A stretch of 64,000 bases of DNA, from NCBI RefSeq assembly GCF_900496995.4, contig NC_044004.1, positions 78,313,538 through 78,377,537 on the forward strand. The letters are read 5' to 3'. Under the pieces are notes generated by a model. It was not told the origin of the DNA, made no database searches, and saw only the letters and a list, made by a program, of their open reading frames with translations. Below, one piece after another: positions 50,914 to 64,000 of this stretch. Position 1 is the stretch's first letter. Each line of letters begins with the position of its first letter. The position numbers and the translations under genes are program-made. Source of the DNA: Aquila chrysaetos chrysaetos (taxonomy: Eukaryota > Chordata > Aves > Accipitriformes > Accipitridae).

Positions 50914-53900
50914 GAGTTATTCCCTCGTATGGCTAAAATGCTAAGTAGGCTTCACTCCCTGTAGGTGGGGACAGACCTGGCAACATCCCACGGCTGACCT
51001 CTCCCCATCCCTGACGTCCCCAGGGACCGCTTTGGCCGCAGCACAGCAGCTGCGGTTCCCCAGGCGCTGCCTGGGGCTGGTGTCCACACGGTGTGGCTGG
51101 GGAGCCCTGGGGCATGGTGCACCCTCCCGCCGGCTGCCCCCACCCTGTGCTGGGCATCAGGGGGGCACAGAGGAAGCAACTCAGCCGCTGGGCCTTTAGG
51201 AAACTCGTGCTTGAGGCAGACCTTTGGTTGCCCTCTCACAGCATCAGTTTTGGTAGCTCTCTTGTACCATAGTGGCTTTTGGAGAGAGAGCTCAACCAAG
51301 TGTGAGTTCTGTGGTTGTGTATGACCTGCACCTTGACACAAGTTTTGATCCAGTCATTTATTTACAAAAGCCTCTCACCTTTCCCGTGTTTATCAGTACA
51401 AAAATCTATGAAAGGAGGATTTTTGATGGCTGAAATGGCACGTGGATACCTGCTGGGTCCGTGAGGCAAAGGCAAACTGCTCAGTAATGCACTACGTTAG
51501 GCTTGAGGTTACTGAGCCATCGGGGTGGCAACTGGCAGGGCAAGCAGGTAAAGCTCTTGAGTGGGTTTCTGCACCGTGGCAAAGGGTGGACACAGATTTG
51601 TCCTTACAGGAAGGACACATGGAGAAGTTAAGCATAGGTGCTAACAACTGTGCAGTAAGCTTGGCAAAAGGAAAATATTTTATAAATACTATAGAGCTGG
51701 TGTTATTTAAATGCATGGGGTTTGGTGGTTCTTTTTTGGGTTACATTGGAAGGCAGCTGTTGGGGGCGGTCTGGCTGCAGAAGAGCAGGCAGCCAGGTCT
51801 TCAGCATTGCCGTGGGGTGTATTTTACAGGGCAGAAGGCTGCTAATTCAAACAAGCGCCTCTCGGTCTGCCTTATTCATGCCTGCTGTGCATTTCTCTGT
51901 GGCGAGGTGGTGTGCTGCGAGGACGAGGCCACTGTTAGAGGCCACAGCGCCCATACAATATTCTGGCTCCCCAGCCCTCGCTGGAGTGAATCTGAGCCCT
52001 CCTCTCCTTCTGCTCACTGCTGGGTAACTTGGCATGGGGGGAAGAATCTGTCGAGGGTGCAGGGGTAATGTTTAAAGCAAGTGGGAGAGGCCCTCCTCCA
52101 TAGAGTGTTGGCATTGCTTTGGCTCTTCTTCCATCTGGCTGGCCCTGGCTTTTCATTGCAAGCTTTTGAAATTGTTGCACACCCTGTGATTTATGTCAGT
52201 CTCTTATTTGCATCATTATAGACCCCGTCATCTCCTATACAGACTGTCCCAACATGCAGTCCTGCTTGCCAGGGGCTTTGCGAGGTATAGGACATTTTAT
52301 TTGGGCTACTGGTATGGGAGGCTTGGAGCTGATGCCATCCTGCCTCACATACCTCGGGCCACGAGGATTTGCTGTCTGTAGCCAGCTGGCAGGAGCTGGT
52401 GAAGTCAGGACTGTGGCTTCCACTGCCCGTGGCAGCCCTTCTGTGGTTCTTGGACCCTGGGGCCATAGCTGGGCTACGCAGGTAGGAACGGCAGTGCTCC
52501 CCCATGCCCTGCGTGCTCCTGCATCAGGAGGATTTCATCGCACAGGGTGACAAGGACAAATTCAGCTCGGCTGAAGGGAACTGTATCTGTCAGATTCCCA
52601 CAGAGCAGGTGCACAGGCAAGGGCCAGAGCCTCAATTCTCTCTAGTCCTGCCATGCCTTCTCCTAGCATCTGGTGCCTCAGCCGCCCTTCTGCACTCTTG
52701 TGTGGGCTTTTTCAAAGTCATGGGAAAACGATGAGGAAACAGTACTGCGTAGGTTTTCCTGCCTGTGACCAGTCAACCTTGTATCTGTACGGTTTTCTTG
52801 TTTTTCCTCTGTGAAAATGGTGGGAATGACTTTGGCCTCACGTCAATGATTAGAAAGAAGAGTGGCTAATGGTTTTGCTCAATTAATATAAGAAGCCAGA
52901 AAACTGTAAAGCATATTCTGTGTGAGCACAAAGAGATTACCTTTATACCCAGCTGACTTTGCAGGTAAGTACCCCTGAAGTATTTCAAATCAGGTGAATG
53001 GTTGGGGCACTTTTAATAACTTGATTTGCAGAAGCACTTCATACTTACTGTATTGCATGGAACAGAGATAATCCAATTTTTGTAATGACTCTTCAGAAGC
53101 ATGACTGACAGGACGCAGGCTGAGTTACCTTTATAATAGATGATTTTCCTCTGACATATATGCATTTTACACCAACACAGTGCAATAGAAAAGTTTGGGG
53201 GGGTTACTCAGTTAAACATTGAGAAGTCAGAAGATTATCAGCTCTTTGTTTTGTCTTGTTTTGGTACTAGTACTGCATCTCAGATGTCCTAATTTCACAA
53301 ATACCTGTAGTGTAGGAATAAATACCCAAAACTTCCCATGCAAGTAAGGTGAGCGCTCCTTGTAAGTAACCTTTGTATTTCAATGCTCTCGCCTGCAGCG
53401 TAATTTGGAAGGACAACCAGGGGAGTTGTTTGACACCACACACGCAAGGGGCATCAAACATCTGCACCATTCAAATGAATTTCCATTTCTTGATATGGAT
53501 TTTAGGGCACAGCTCTGGAGGCAACAACTTCCCCTCTGGTGGTATGGTCACAGGGCAGAAAGGTGAATGGAGGTCAGGCTCTTCTGCGCCGATGTTGTAC
53601 CTGATTATTTTTCCAAATGAAGATTGATGCTTCTGATAGCCCCTTGTCCTTTAGCTCAGAGAGGAGGGCAGGCCACCTCTTGCGCAAAGAATGCCCATCT
53701 CCCAGTCCAGAGCTCTTCTGGGAAGTTTCTAAATTCCCAGCGTCCAACTTCACAACAGAAGATGTGCATCATTTTGTTTAATCAGTGACGAGAGTCAGAA
53801 GTAAGCTGAAGGCTCTAAAAGATTAGCCAGATGAATTGTCTTGGGAAGGTGTAAATAAATAAACAGGAGGGCAAGAGAAATACAAGATGTGATCATTAGT

Positions 53901-54059
53901 AGTAAATTCATCCTGAGTTTGCAAAGCAACAAAAGTGTCCTGTGTGTTGCTGAACTGCATAGGCATAGGTATCCTGTCCTAGGAGAGGGTAAGGTCTCCT
54001 TTCTTTTCAGCCCTAATGTGCTGGGCGCTGTCAGGACACCTCATTACTAGGCTGTTGTT

Positions 54060-54370
54060 GAAAACCAGAGGGAATTCAGATAAGAGCAATGAAAAGCCTG
54101 TGGGGAATTCAGAAGGAAAGAATAAAATAGTTAAATATGTGTGCTTTTGTTAGCTGGCAGCTATAGGGGAACAGGATCATCTGCAAATACTTAAAAGATA
54201 TAAACACTGAGGAAGAATATGATTTATTTAGCACAATCTGTAACTAGACATAACAACACAGAGTACAGGTAGGGACTAGTAAAACTAATAGCAGGAGAAA
54301 GTACTTGACGATAAGGTGCATGAAGTCAAGAAATAATCTCCCAAGGAAAACACACAAAGTTCAATGTCTG
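54060..54370 (+). repeat. Possible ancient CR1/L3-like LINE 3' fragment
   Basis: The run 'ctgcaaatacttaaaagat', 'ataaacactgaggaagaata', 'gatttatttagcacaatct', then 'gcaggagaaagtacttga' and 'aataatctcccaaggaaa' recalls the 3' end of CR1/L3 elements (TGCAAATA..AAAAGG, GAGGAAGA, TTATTTAG, AGGAGAAA..CTT, CCTAGGGA). Diverged and called by eye. Confidence 0.35.
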
Positions 54371-57300
54371 TATGTTGAAAACTAGACAGTGCACAAGAAG
54401 GAATAAATATGTGCTTTTCTGAAGAGGCACTGACTATGTAATCACCTCTTTTCCCATCTCTACATTAAAAGACACAAAGGCTCAGTGGACCAAAATAATT
54501 TCCGGTGAGGCCTGAAAAATTATGCCAGAAATGTCCTACTTTGGGCATTTGCAAATACTCTAAAACAAATGCAACCACCTATTTCTTTTTCTGGTAGTTA
54601 ATCTACTATGAATATTTTCACAGTAACATGTAGTGTAGCTCTACTCACAGCACAGCTGTGCAAGACCTGCTCAGTAGCTTTAATTTGTCAGCATTCCCAA
54701 GAAACTTTTTATTGTTTTGCTTCCCTTCAAATGCTGTTGCATCTCTCAAATTTTACTTTGAAAACCTGCCTCTGTGGAGGGCTATCAAAACTCCGACAGT
54801 CATTTAAGACCTGTTTTGAGGTGCCTTGGTGGGACTTCAGCCAAACAGGTTTTCCGTTCAGGAGTATTGGCACATCTGAGCTGAACCACCCACTCCTGTG
54901 GTTTGTGCCATGCTCAGAAGACTCAGTGCCGGTTTGAGAGTCCCAGCTCCTGGACTCGGGTGGGTGGATACAAATCTGTTTCTATTTTCAGAAAGCTCTC
55001 TAGGTCCCATGATGCAAGGAAGAAGTTTGAAAGGAAAGAAGGTCATCAACCAAGGTCTTGGGGTTGCATCTTACTCCTTGTGCAGAAAAGAACTGATCCT
55101 TTTTTCAGATAGCTGGAAAGGACTCTGAATGCACAAAGCTTTCAGTACAGAATATGATGGTCCATCTGATTTGGGCTTACAGAATAAATTTTTCTTTGTT
55201 GTTAGATTGATATATTAGTTTCCCTCATGGTAATGACTGAAAGTTTTAGAAAATGGGGAATATGTTACTTGATGTAGTTACAAAAATTGAAGTATGATTC
55301 AGTTCTGTGAGAGATCTAGACCATTATTGGAGGAATTGTTTAAGAAAAGCCTCACAAATCCAAATGTTACATATTTTCAGTGTGACTTTCAATGAAATTC
55401 AGCAGCATATGCTTCAGGTGACTCCTTTCTGAAAATGCATGTACTTTATTTTTGATTTCAGAAAAACTTCTTCAGAATAGAGCATGTCAATAACAATGGT
55501 CTTAAAATGATATTCCACTTTTTCTGGGTATTTTTTTTTAATAATCAAGGATAAAATGTATATCCTCATTCTGCTTAGTTTATTATTTCTGTCTTTATGT
55601 GTATTTTTCAGAAATTAATTTTGTACCCTTTTTCTGAACCTGTCTTGACAGAAACAGCACTCTGCAAAAAGGGTTAAAAGGCCAAGTCCCTGCATCTTCT
55701 GCTGAATGTTAAACCTCGCTTTCCTCGCTGTAAATACTATTTTTCCTGTGCTTATGTTTTCTAGAAGCAGTTAGTGAAATAGCTCCTAATACAACCTCTC
55801 TCTCCAGACTCCTGCAATGGGGTGATCACAAGCTTGGTGTGTTCCTGTGCCAGTGAGGGATGCTCTGTTTAACATAAATGGATGTAGAGCAAAAAGTACT
55901 CAGTTGCCTGCCTTTGATTTCATTTTCAATACCACAGCCAGGAGACAGAATATGAACTGGGAAGGTTGTTAAAAGATGATAACAGCAAACGTGAGGACTT
56001 CTTCCATTGCCTCTTTCCCACGACCTGCTTGGTGCTTTGGACTGATCTCATCCAAGGGTCTTTCTCTCATCTTTAGCTTTTCATGACCCCAGATTGCATC
56101 TGACCTGTTCGGGTTTGAGCCTTGTATATGCTGAAATGGCATGAACTGCTGAACTGGGGTGATTTGTGTGCCACGTGAGCCGTACCCGCTGTGCTGGGAG
56201 GCCACTTTCTCCTAGTACCTCGGTGGTCATGCAGAGGCTGCTTCATGATCTTCCCAGGGTGCAGGCAGTCCTACAAGGCACAGTGACTAAAAGCAATGAA
56301 CCTTATTTTGGTTTGTTAAACAGGAACTGTGTTAGTGTAAGGCAGTGTTAATGTAAGGCAGTGGTGGAGGCTGAATCCAAGGGAAACGCTTAGCACTAAG
56401 GTGAGACGTTTCTGTTACTCACACTCCTGCATAGCTATTTTTCATTTTGAAGTTAGGTTTTTTTGTGCTCTCCTTCCAAACGAAGAAAGCCTGCACATGC
56501 CTGAGTATCCTTCATACAGATTAATGTTACTGTGAGCTGTTTCTTTATCAGTGGTACCAAGATATCAGAATTTAATAATCAATGTGCCTGATAATATAGT
56601 ACAAGTCCTGATTTTACAGTTGGTATAGTACCAATATTTGTAGAAAATTTAAAAGCATGTCAGCTATATCAAAACTTTTACACAGTGATCCATAACATGC
56701 AATACACCAAGATTAAAAAAAAAAAAAGACAAATATAATGCTAAAAATTAATTCGATGACTTGGCTGCGATATCTGTGTATTGACCTAAGAAGCACAGAA
56801 TGACCTAGAGTTTTTTTCCTTATCTCCTTATCCTACCAAGTACCTGTAGAAAAAAATTATCCATTGCTTCTGACCTTAATACTGTCCCCTTTTAATAATG
56901 TTTGGGGTACCCAGTTAGTGATTTAAAAAAGCGATTTGGATTGTCTAAGCGACTTTGTAGCAGCTGATGTGAGACAAGTGATTATTAGAAAGAGCATGAT
57001 GGATGTAAACTTAAAACCAGACCTGGAGCCTATAAATGCATGCTGCTGTTTCTCCTGTGCGTGATTAGCAGGACAGATTTTCAACAGTACCAGGACAGGA
57101 GGTGAAAAGGAGCTATAGGGAATTGTTTTCCTAAAGCTCAGCAGTCTGTGAGCTGCACTGTAGCTGGTCATTTGCGCACGCCTTATTAAAATTTATGCTG
57201 CATTAAGGAGACTGTCAAGAGGCAACTCTTTGCCTTAACAAATGGTAATGAAGTTTTCAGAGGTATCTGTTCTTTCACAGAAGATCATCTATCTTTGGTA

Positions 57301-58929
57301 GAACAGGTTTTGCTGGAGCCTTGATTGATTGCTGAAGACAAGTTTAGCTATTCCGCTTGGTGAGAAAGGATCGCTGGTGTATACTTTTCCTCTTTTGTTT
57401 TCTCTTTCTCTGGGGTGATTGATGTACTCAAACCAGTCCTTTCCACATGATGTGAATGCCATGTAACATCAGACGTGTGATGAAACTCGATATTCCCATG
57501 CTGAAATTGATAAAAGCCTCCCAAAACCCCGCTCAGACTTCATATTATGACAGTGCCGCCAGCTTGCTGACTCTTTGGGATAGCCCAGGGCTGCGTCTGT
57601 GAGCCCTGCGGGATGCTGCCGGCCAAAGGGAGCCATGTGGGGAGCAAGGGGTGGGCAGGAGGTGGAGAGAAGCAGGACAAACTACAGGTGTTGCCTGTAG
57701 AGAGAGGAGCTGGCTTGTTTACTTGCAGGAGAGGGCAGAAGCAGGGAGTTTAAGAGGAGTGGGATAAGCACCTGGGTGGGTTTCCTGGAGAGGGGTGAGG
57801 GTTGGGGAGGGGTGTCCCTTGCCTGCTGACCTGGGCAGTAGTGATGCCTTCTGGAGAGCCTTGGTGGGTGTCTGTCAAGAGAAGCAGGTAAGGATGCAGA
57901 GAGATGGAGGGGCTCAGGGCAGAGGAGATCCAGGAAAAGCAGATGGCATATATATGTATTTTGCTTTACTTGGTTTCTGATGTGTAGGAAAGAGCAGAGG
58001 CTCTGTATGGTGAGGTACCTCTCCAGAGGGAAGGGAAATGTGTTTGTGGGTTTTTTTGTCGACTTCAGCCAAATAATTTCCAGGAAAATAGTGAGATTTT
58101 ACAAAGTATTAGATAATGAGACCTCTCATGCTTTGCCAAATCTGGGCATGAGGCAGACCCTGAGGCTGTGCAGGAGAATTGCTGCCTTCATCTTCGCCTC
58201 TGGATCCTTGAAGAGGAATCAGCCACCTTGTGCCAGGCATGGCAAGGGAGGCCCTTGACACCCCTGAATCTAGCAGGGGGACCCCAAGCCAGCACATGGG
58301 GAGCTATGGAGGGATCTGTTAGTGTACTCCCCAGCACTTCTATAGGGGTTTCAGTGTCTGCGCGGAGGTTTTTCTGTCTGCAAGCCTGCCAGAGGGAGGC
58401 ACATCTTGCTTTAGGGTGAGGTGCCCTCTTTTGTTTTAAAACTGGGGAAAAAAGAGAGTATATCTTTATGGTCTTTTCATGAGCCCCTAACAAAATGATC
58501 TTGTTAAGAGTGATTTATGGTAATTTGTTGGAGTGATGTAAACCACTTCCATGTTAAAATGCACAGTTTGGTTAAAATAGAAGTCTTTACATTTTGTAAC
58601 TCTGATCTACTGAAGTCTGCTTTAACTGACCTGTCTCTGTCTGTTGCCCTGATTCAAATATGAAATCCCTGGAGACTCTTCAGCTGTCAAAAGATTATGG
58701 ATGTTTAGCAGAGGAATTAGAGGTCTGCAATACATTATTGTGCAAAGAATAAGCATGGAGGAAAAGATGATTCATCACTGCTCTACACCAGCCCTGTATT
58801 CATGTAACTCATTCAAACTCAGCTAAATTCAATCACCTTGTATGTGGCTAAAAAAGGTGGGAGGGAATTGTGCCGCACCTGGTCTGTGTGTGCAGTGCTT
58901 GTTATCTCCTCGCTGCTGTGTTTGGCAAA

Positions 58930-59040
58930 ACCCTGCTACCCTAATCCCTCAGATGGGGAAACTGAGGCATAAACTGGCTCTGAGCATGCAGAAAGTCAGA
59001 GTTACTGGCAGGAATACAACACAAGCTGCTGGTGGGGATC
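58930..59040 (-). repeat. MIR SINE remnant, reverse orientation
   Basis: 'ccctcagatggggaaactga' then 'ggcataaactggctctga', 'agaaagtcagagttactgg' and 'caggaata' follow the reverse MIR (ACAGATGGGGAAACTGAGGCACAGAG.., AAGTCAGTGGCAGAG..). A clear match to the most conserved MIR segment. Confidence 0.65.
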
Positions 59041-62000
59041 GCCAGCGGGGAGCTCATGTGCCTCCCAGAACCTGAGCATTGTCTGAGGTGACCCACTGGC
59101 CTCGAGCCCCTTTGTGGCTGAAGCCAAAATTTTGGGTCCCCGGAGCCGGATGTGAATGGGCTCAGAGCTACGCTTGTGTGTGCTGTTATCTGCCACTTAA
59201 AAGCTGGTCAGAAATCCAAAAGCCTGCCAGAAAGTGTGTTATAATGCCAGGTAAACAAAGCTTGCAATTTGGCCTTCAGCTCAGGGAAAATGCAACATTT
59301 TTTCCCCTTCTCCCCTTGCTGTGTGAAAGGCCGGTGAAACCACTTAGGGGGAAAGGAGAGTACTGTGATGCAGGCTTGTTTTGCCACATGGGTGGCTAGT
59401 TACTAGGAGATGCATTGAGGAAACTTGCTTAATGAACCCACAAAACTCCCCCCCTTTGATAGCAAGTTGGTGGCTTTTACTGGTAGCACTAAGCCCTCAA
59501 ACAAATTTCCTTTTCAACCCCCCGTTTTTGCCACCAGCACCATAAGTATCAGCAGGCTCCATAGAAAACCTGAAGGTGGCAATGTTTTAGAAAGTAAAAG
59601 ACCTCAAGCATTGACAAATGCCTGTGACAGAGCAGAGATGTTTGATGTGAGAAGATGTGTAACAAACTCATCTGTTTGCTTGTCTCAGTCTGCAGCTATG
59701 AGAAATGAAGTATTACCTGGGAGCTTTTGTAGAAATACTTCAACTTTTAAAGTAAATATGTATCCTGGAACTGTGCAATTGCAATGTTCATTTAAAGAGA
59801 AATTAAATTTAAAGTAGTCTTTTTTTTTTTTTTTTTTTTTTAAAATCTGGTATCTCCAGGTTATTGAGCATAGCCAATGCATGACTGGATTTCTCATTCA
59901 TCATTTGAAAGCCATTTTGCTTGATGTCTTTTAAGAATGTCAAATTAAAAAAGGTTTGCTTGACTGAAATCTGACTCAACTGTACAGACAGCTCACTGTT
60001 GTGAAAATTCTTCCCCCTTCAGCTTTCCTTCAAAGGAAGTTATTAAATGCTAGAAGGTACTGAAATTCTATTCAATGCTAGTACAGAGGGAGAAATTAAA
60101 CACTTATGAATTGTGATGGTTTTGGTTGCAGTCTGTACTGAAGTAACCTGACTGATCTGTGGGCTTTACTGTTTTCTCCTTATTTGTTCATCACTATGGT
60201 GGGATTTGCTAGTATGCAGTTTCTCAAGCATGAAATACATTTCCTCAATGTGTAACATATAATCCAAACTTAAATGCAAAGTGTTATTAAGGACTGATGA
60301 CAAAAAAAAAATGGAAACCTCAGCATCTTTTATTTTTTTCTCCATTGACTCTACCGCATTTGTATTGGGCCCATTTCCAGCTCAGAAATAAGCTTTCCTG
60401 TGTTAAAGACTAACTCTTAGCATGAGATTATCTATCAGTATGGAGCATTTTACTTGCAGGAACCTGTTCACGGTTTCATACTGAAAAGAGCTGAGCTAGC
60501 AGGGGATCTGCCCATAGCTGCTGGTAATGCTGAATAAACAAAAGTAGTCTGGGATCAAATACTAGGATATGTAGGGGATAGTGTAGGTAAACAAGGCTTT
60601 TCTTTTTCCCCAACACCAGAGCTCTCTGCTTTAACTTACTACAAATAATGGCAAAACCATGGTATTTCGAAGTGGGAATCCATAATTCAGATGTAGCAGG
60701 ATGGCATAATGTAAACCTTTTGACTGTTTTGTGGGGACAAAAGGGAAGCAAAGAGCAAGTGTGTGATAAAAGAAAAACCCATCAAGTAGAATACCTGCCT
60801 GATCACTTGGTGGTGGGTTTTTTAAATTATTTAGAAAGGATAATTGTTGCATGAACTCCTGGAATAAAATTTTGCCATGTGTCAGGATTTTGGAGGACTC
60901 TTATGTGCTGTCACTGTTATTCCTATACTTTGTCACAGTCTTCATGGAAGAGGGTTTGAGGAGACATCACCTCTCCTCTGTGCCGCAATTCCCATGCAGT
61001 GCCACTAGATGTCCAGTTTTCTATAAGGTTTATGCTGCTTTCAAAATCACTGGTATTATTTTGTTTGAAATATGGGAAGGGATTTCAGCAAGTCAGCATT
61101 TACATTATTCATGTTATTACTTCCCCTTTGACTAGTACTGTAGCTATTTTTGAAAAATTTGCCACTAAGAGTGGTTTAACGTGGTTTAACTAAAATTCTT
61201 ACAGCGGCTGAGACTGGGAATGTGGGTCTGACAAAATGCAGGCATCCTCTGTTGCTGTATTCAGCAGAATAACTTGTGGTAACTTGGTTTTGAATTGCTG
61301 TATAGCAGTGCTGCTATACTGGGATATACATCTTAATGAAATCCTTGTACAAAACTCAAGCCCTTGGCTCTGTAGCTGCTAACAATGGGAGATATTTGGC
61401 ATAAAGTACTTTTTTTGTGGGTTCCTTTTATTTAAAAATAATTTTGAGGCAAAGCTATGCATGAATTGCGCTGTGTGTTGCATCTCTGTGCAGGTCTGAG
61501 CAGAGGATTTGTGCTTCTGTGCAGCAGTATATGAATTATACTGTGAAATACCACCAGTGCACATTCAGATGGTGATATTCACCACTGCCTTCATGCCGGT
61601 TATATACACTAGGGCTCCAAAACTAGGCAGGCACAACCAATATGTGTTTCTGGCCTCCAGATCCCAAAGGGCTGTTTCTTGATCCTCTTGCCATAAGCCC
61701 CTGGAAGTCTGTCCCGAGACCCCTAGTAGTGAGTGCTGAAGCTGTCTTTGCAGCTCTGACCCGCAGAGCCGTGATATGGGGCAGGAGGGGTGTCCCTTGC
61801 CCTTAATGACTGTGCAGATGGAGGCTGGTGTTGCTATGAAGTTTGTGTGTTTACTGGTTTCCTCCTGTGGTTAGAGGCACAGCGGTTGCTACCCATTTCG
61901 TGGACATACGGCTGCTTGCCTTGCTTGGCTCAGCCTCGCCGTGTTGCCCGTTATCGCAGCAGTTCAGCCAGGTGAACACTCACAACCAAGAAAGGGAAGT

Positions 62001-64000
62001 CCTAATTAGCCATAAATATTTATTTATTTTGGCTGAAGGAAAAAAGGTAATTTATGTCTCCAGCTGTCTTCAGCAAATAATAGAACACCAGGAAGCAAAT
62101 AAGTTAGGTATTAAAAGAATAAAATGCATCTGCTCATGTTTGGTAGTTTGGATGCGATGTTTAAATGTGCTGATTTGCCTAGTGCCATTGCACAGATGTG
62201 AATGCACCACCTTCTCCCACAGCTCACAGCCTGCTGCTGCGCATCCTGCCTCTCTCTGCCAGTTACACTACAAGGCCTGAGAGGTTTAAAAGAGTGTTGG
62301 AGGGATCGGGGCAGAAGTTTCTCCCCTTTTCCTTGGTCTCACACTGGGAGGTGTGCAGTTATATAGGAGCAAGATTTGCCACGTTTAGAAAAGCTGTGTG
62401 TCAAAACTTCAGCGCTCTCAAACCTGTTTCACTGATCGGCTGCTACAAGTGCAGGCAAATATGCAAGGGGATAGTGAGGTCTGGATATTTCTCTTTTCTC
62501 ATTCTGGGGAGATGATTCGGCTGCCTCAGTCATGGCATCTCATTCCTTCTTAGCTCCACGCATATATCTGGGTGTTTGCTATTTTGACCAATGACCTCCA
62601 GACCTGAAATGTAATAGCAATTTTATTTGTAGGGTTTTGATTACTTGGGACATGGGCAAGCAAGCCGTGTTGCAGGCAACCTACAAGAAGACATTCAAAC
62701 CACTGATTGGAAATAGACTCAACAAAATGAAGAGCTCGGGAGGTACAAGGAGGAGGCAGGGAATGCCACTTAACATAAGGCGGTCTGTGGTTCCCCTTGC
62801 AAATGTGCTCATCCTGTAGCATGTAAATGCCAAAACTCAATCTGGTTTTTGGTCTGGTAGCGGATCAGGATACGTGGCAGTAGCTACATGCACACTGCAA
62901 AAACAATGCTAATCTATAGTTTAGGATTTAGTGCTTGTTATTAGTTCTTGTGTGGAGATTTTCAGCAAGGTGCTTTTATGAAGAATAAATATTATTTTAA
63001 CCATATCACTCCTGGAAAAAGAGACTTGGGGTTTCATAGTAGCCTAATAGTGGATCTTGAAAAGGACTCACAGCCCCTGGCTTTCAATTCATCCTTCTAC
63101 TCTGGAAAAATAAGCATTACAAAAAGCTGTTAATATGATCAAGAAAAACAGGTTTGCCCTTAATAGTGCTTTATCTGAATAATACCTAAATATATGTTCT
63201 TGCCGGGGTAGGGGGGAAACTCCTTTAAGTAAACAGGACTGCAGTTTGCATCAGGATGTAATTTGTTACTATGTTCCTGGACCTTAACCTGTCTAGTTTA
63301 CCTAGAGCTCTGCTGTGATTACTGCTACTGGAAGTGCTATATTAATCATTTTATGCTGGAAAACGCAAATTAAGGTAACAAAAACTCCACCAAAAGTGGA
63401 GACGCAGAGGCACTGAGGCTTTTTAGAGGAGTGTTACCATGGGCATTTCTCCCAGACTAATAGTTTATTTTCAGACAAACAGCTAGTTTGGGAAGAACAG
63501 AAATATTCTGTCCTACAGCCAGATCTTAAAAACTTGATGGGGATGAGAAGTTTAAACTACTGGCCATGTTGAGTACACATACAAACTTATCAGAAGTCCA
63601 TTATATTTACTGCCTTGCTTTGTTAAATCTTGGACTCCTTAAATCATATTATTACCTGGAAATCTCACCTTTCATTAAAACAAAAAAAACAACACCCATC
63701 CCACCCACCCCCAATACCCATCATTTGTTGCTATAGGGAAAGGGATTGAAAATACGATCCGGAGAGAATTATGAAAGAAATGCGTATCTCACTACTTGAA
63801 ACCTAGTCCTATATTTGAACAGTAGGGCCAGTGATCCATGGAGGAAAAAAACCCTTGAGCCTGGCAACAATCAAGGTGTGAACAGGAGAATGCTAAGAAA
63901 TACTATATAAAAATGTCTTTGAATTTTTTTCTTGAGGCAAGGCTTGGGGTCTAGACTGCGGCAGGCCCTTCAACCTTGTATGAGAGTGAGCGAGAGAAGG

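Larger units (their letters stand above)
50914..64000 (+). other. Region downstream of SMIM43 with no recognisable coding gene
   Basis: About 13 kb of ordinary-looking sequence. It may hold SMIM43 3' UTR exons (first AATAAA on the + strand at 53317-53322), noncoding transcripts or enhancers, and leads toward ANXA5 in the human order, but no ANXA5 exon was recognised. Open frames up to about 208 codons (51442-52068) look random. Old repeat remnants occur near 54060-54360 and 58930-59040. Confidence 0.5.

Noticed and set aside
51442-52068. 208-codon + strand frame downstream of SMIM43
   Set aside because: No recognisable domain, random-looking composition, no clear promoter or splice context.
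59425-59817. 130-codon + strand frame followed by a long T run
   Set aside because: Not recognised, no supporting signals; the T run is on the same strand, so it is not a poly(A) tail of this frame.

Overview
This is nuclear DNA of an amniote vertebrate, most likely a bird. The genes have many small exons with GT-AG introns and CpG-rich promoters, and their proteins are clear orthologs of the human 4q27 block. The cyclin A2 and BBS7 proteins read as avian, introns are compact (BBS7 spans about 20 kb), and I found no recent interspersed repeats, only old MIR-like and possible CR1/L3-like remnants. Species cannot be fixed from sequence alone.

Layout, left to right: the last three coding exons of TRPC3 (+, 2125-6101, gene enters from the left); all 19 coding exons of BBS7 (+, 7295-27556, 716 aa); all 8 exons of CCNA2 (+, 28825-34115, 402 aa); all 12 coding exons of EXOSC9 (-, 43278-37824, 441 aa), tail-to-tail with CCNA2; a 6.9 kb intergenic stretch; the one-exon coding region of the micropeptide gene SMIM43/TMEM155 (+, 50186-50368, 60 aa); and 13.6 kb with no recognisable coding sequence. 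Order and orientation match human TRPC3-BBS7-CCNA2-EXOSC9-SMIM43 (next gene ANXA5, outside the window).

Each complete gene starts in its own CpG island (about 7.0-7.7, 28.25-29.6, 42.86-43.7 and 49.65-50.6 kb). Two promoters carry textbook motifs: a perfect RFX X-box 60 bp before the BBS7 start, fitting a cilium gene, and a CCAAT + CDE/CHR module before CCNA2, fitting a cell-cycle gene. The genes are not an operon and do not share a pathway: receptor-operated cation channel, BBSome cargo coat, S/G2 cyclin, RNA exosome subunit, and a small membrane peptide.

No new multi-gene system is visible. The best leads are the SMIM43 micropeptide, whose leucine-rich membrane helix is encoded by a CTG run and whose stop codon lies exactly 50 nt before a perfect splice donor; a tandem duplication that copies an EXOSC9 splice donor, the spare copy giving an immediate stop if used; a possible read-through C-terminus for BBS7; the BBS7 X-box; and an unusual number of MIR-like fossils.
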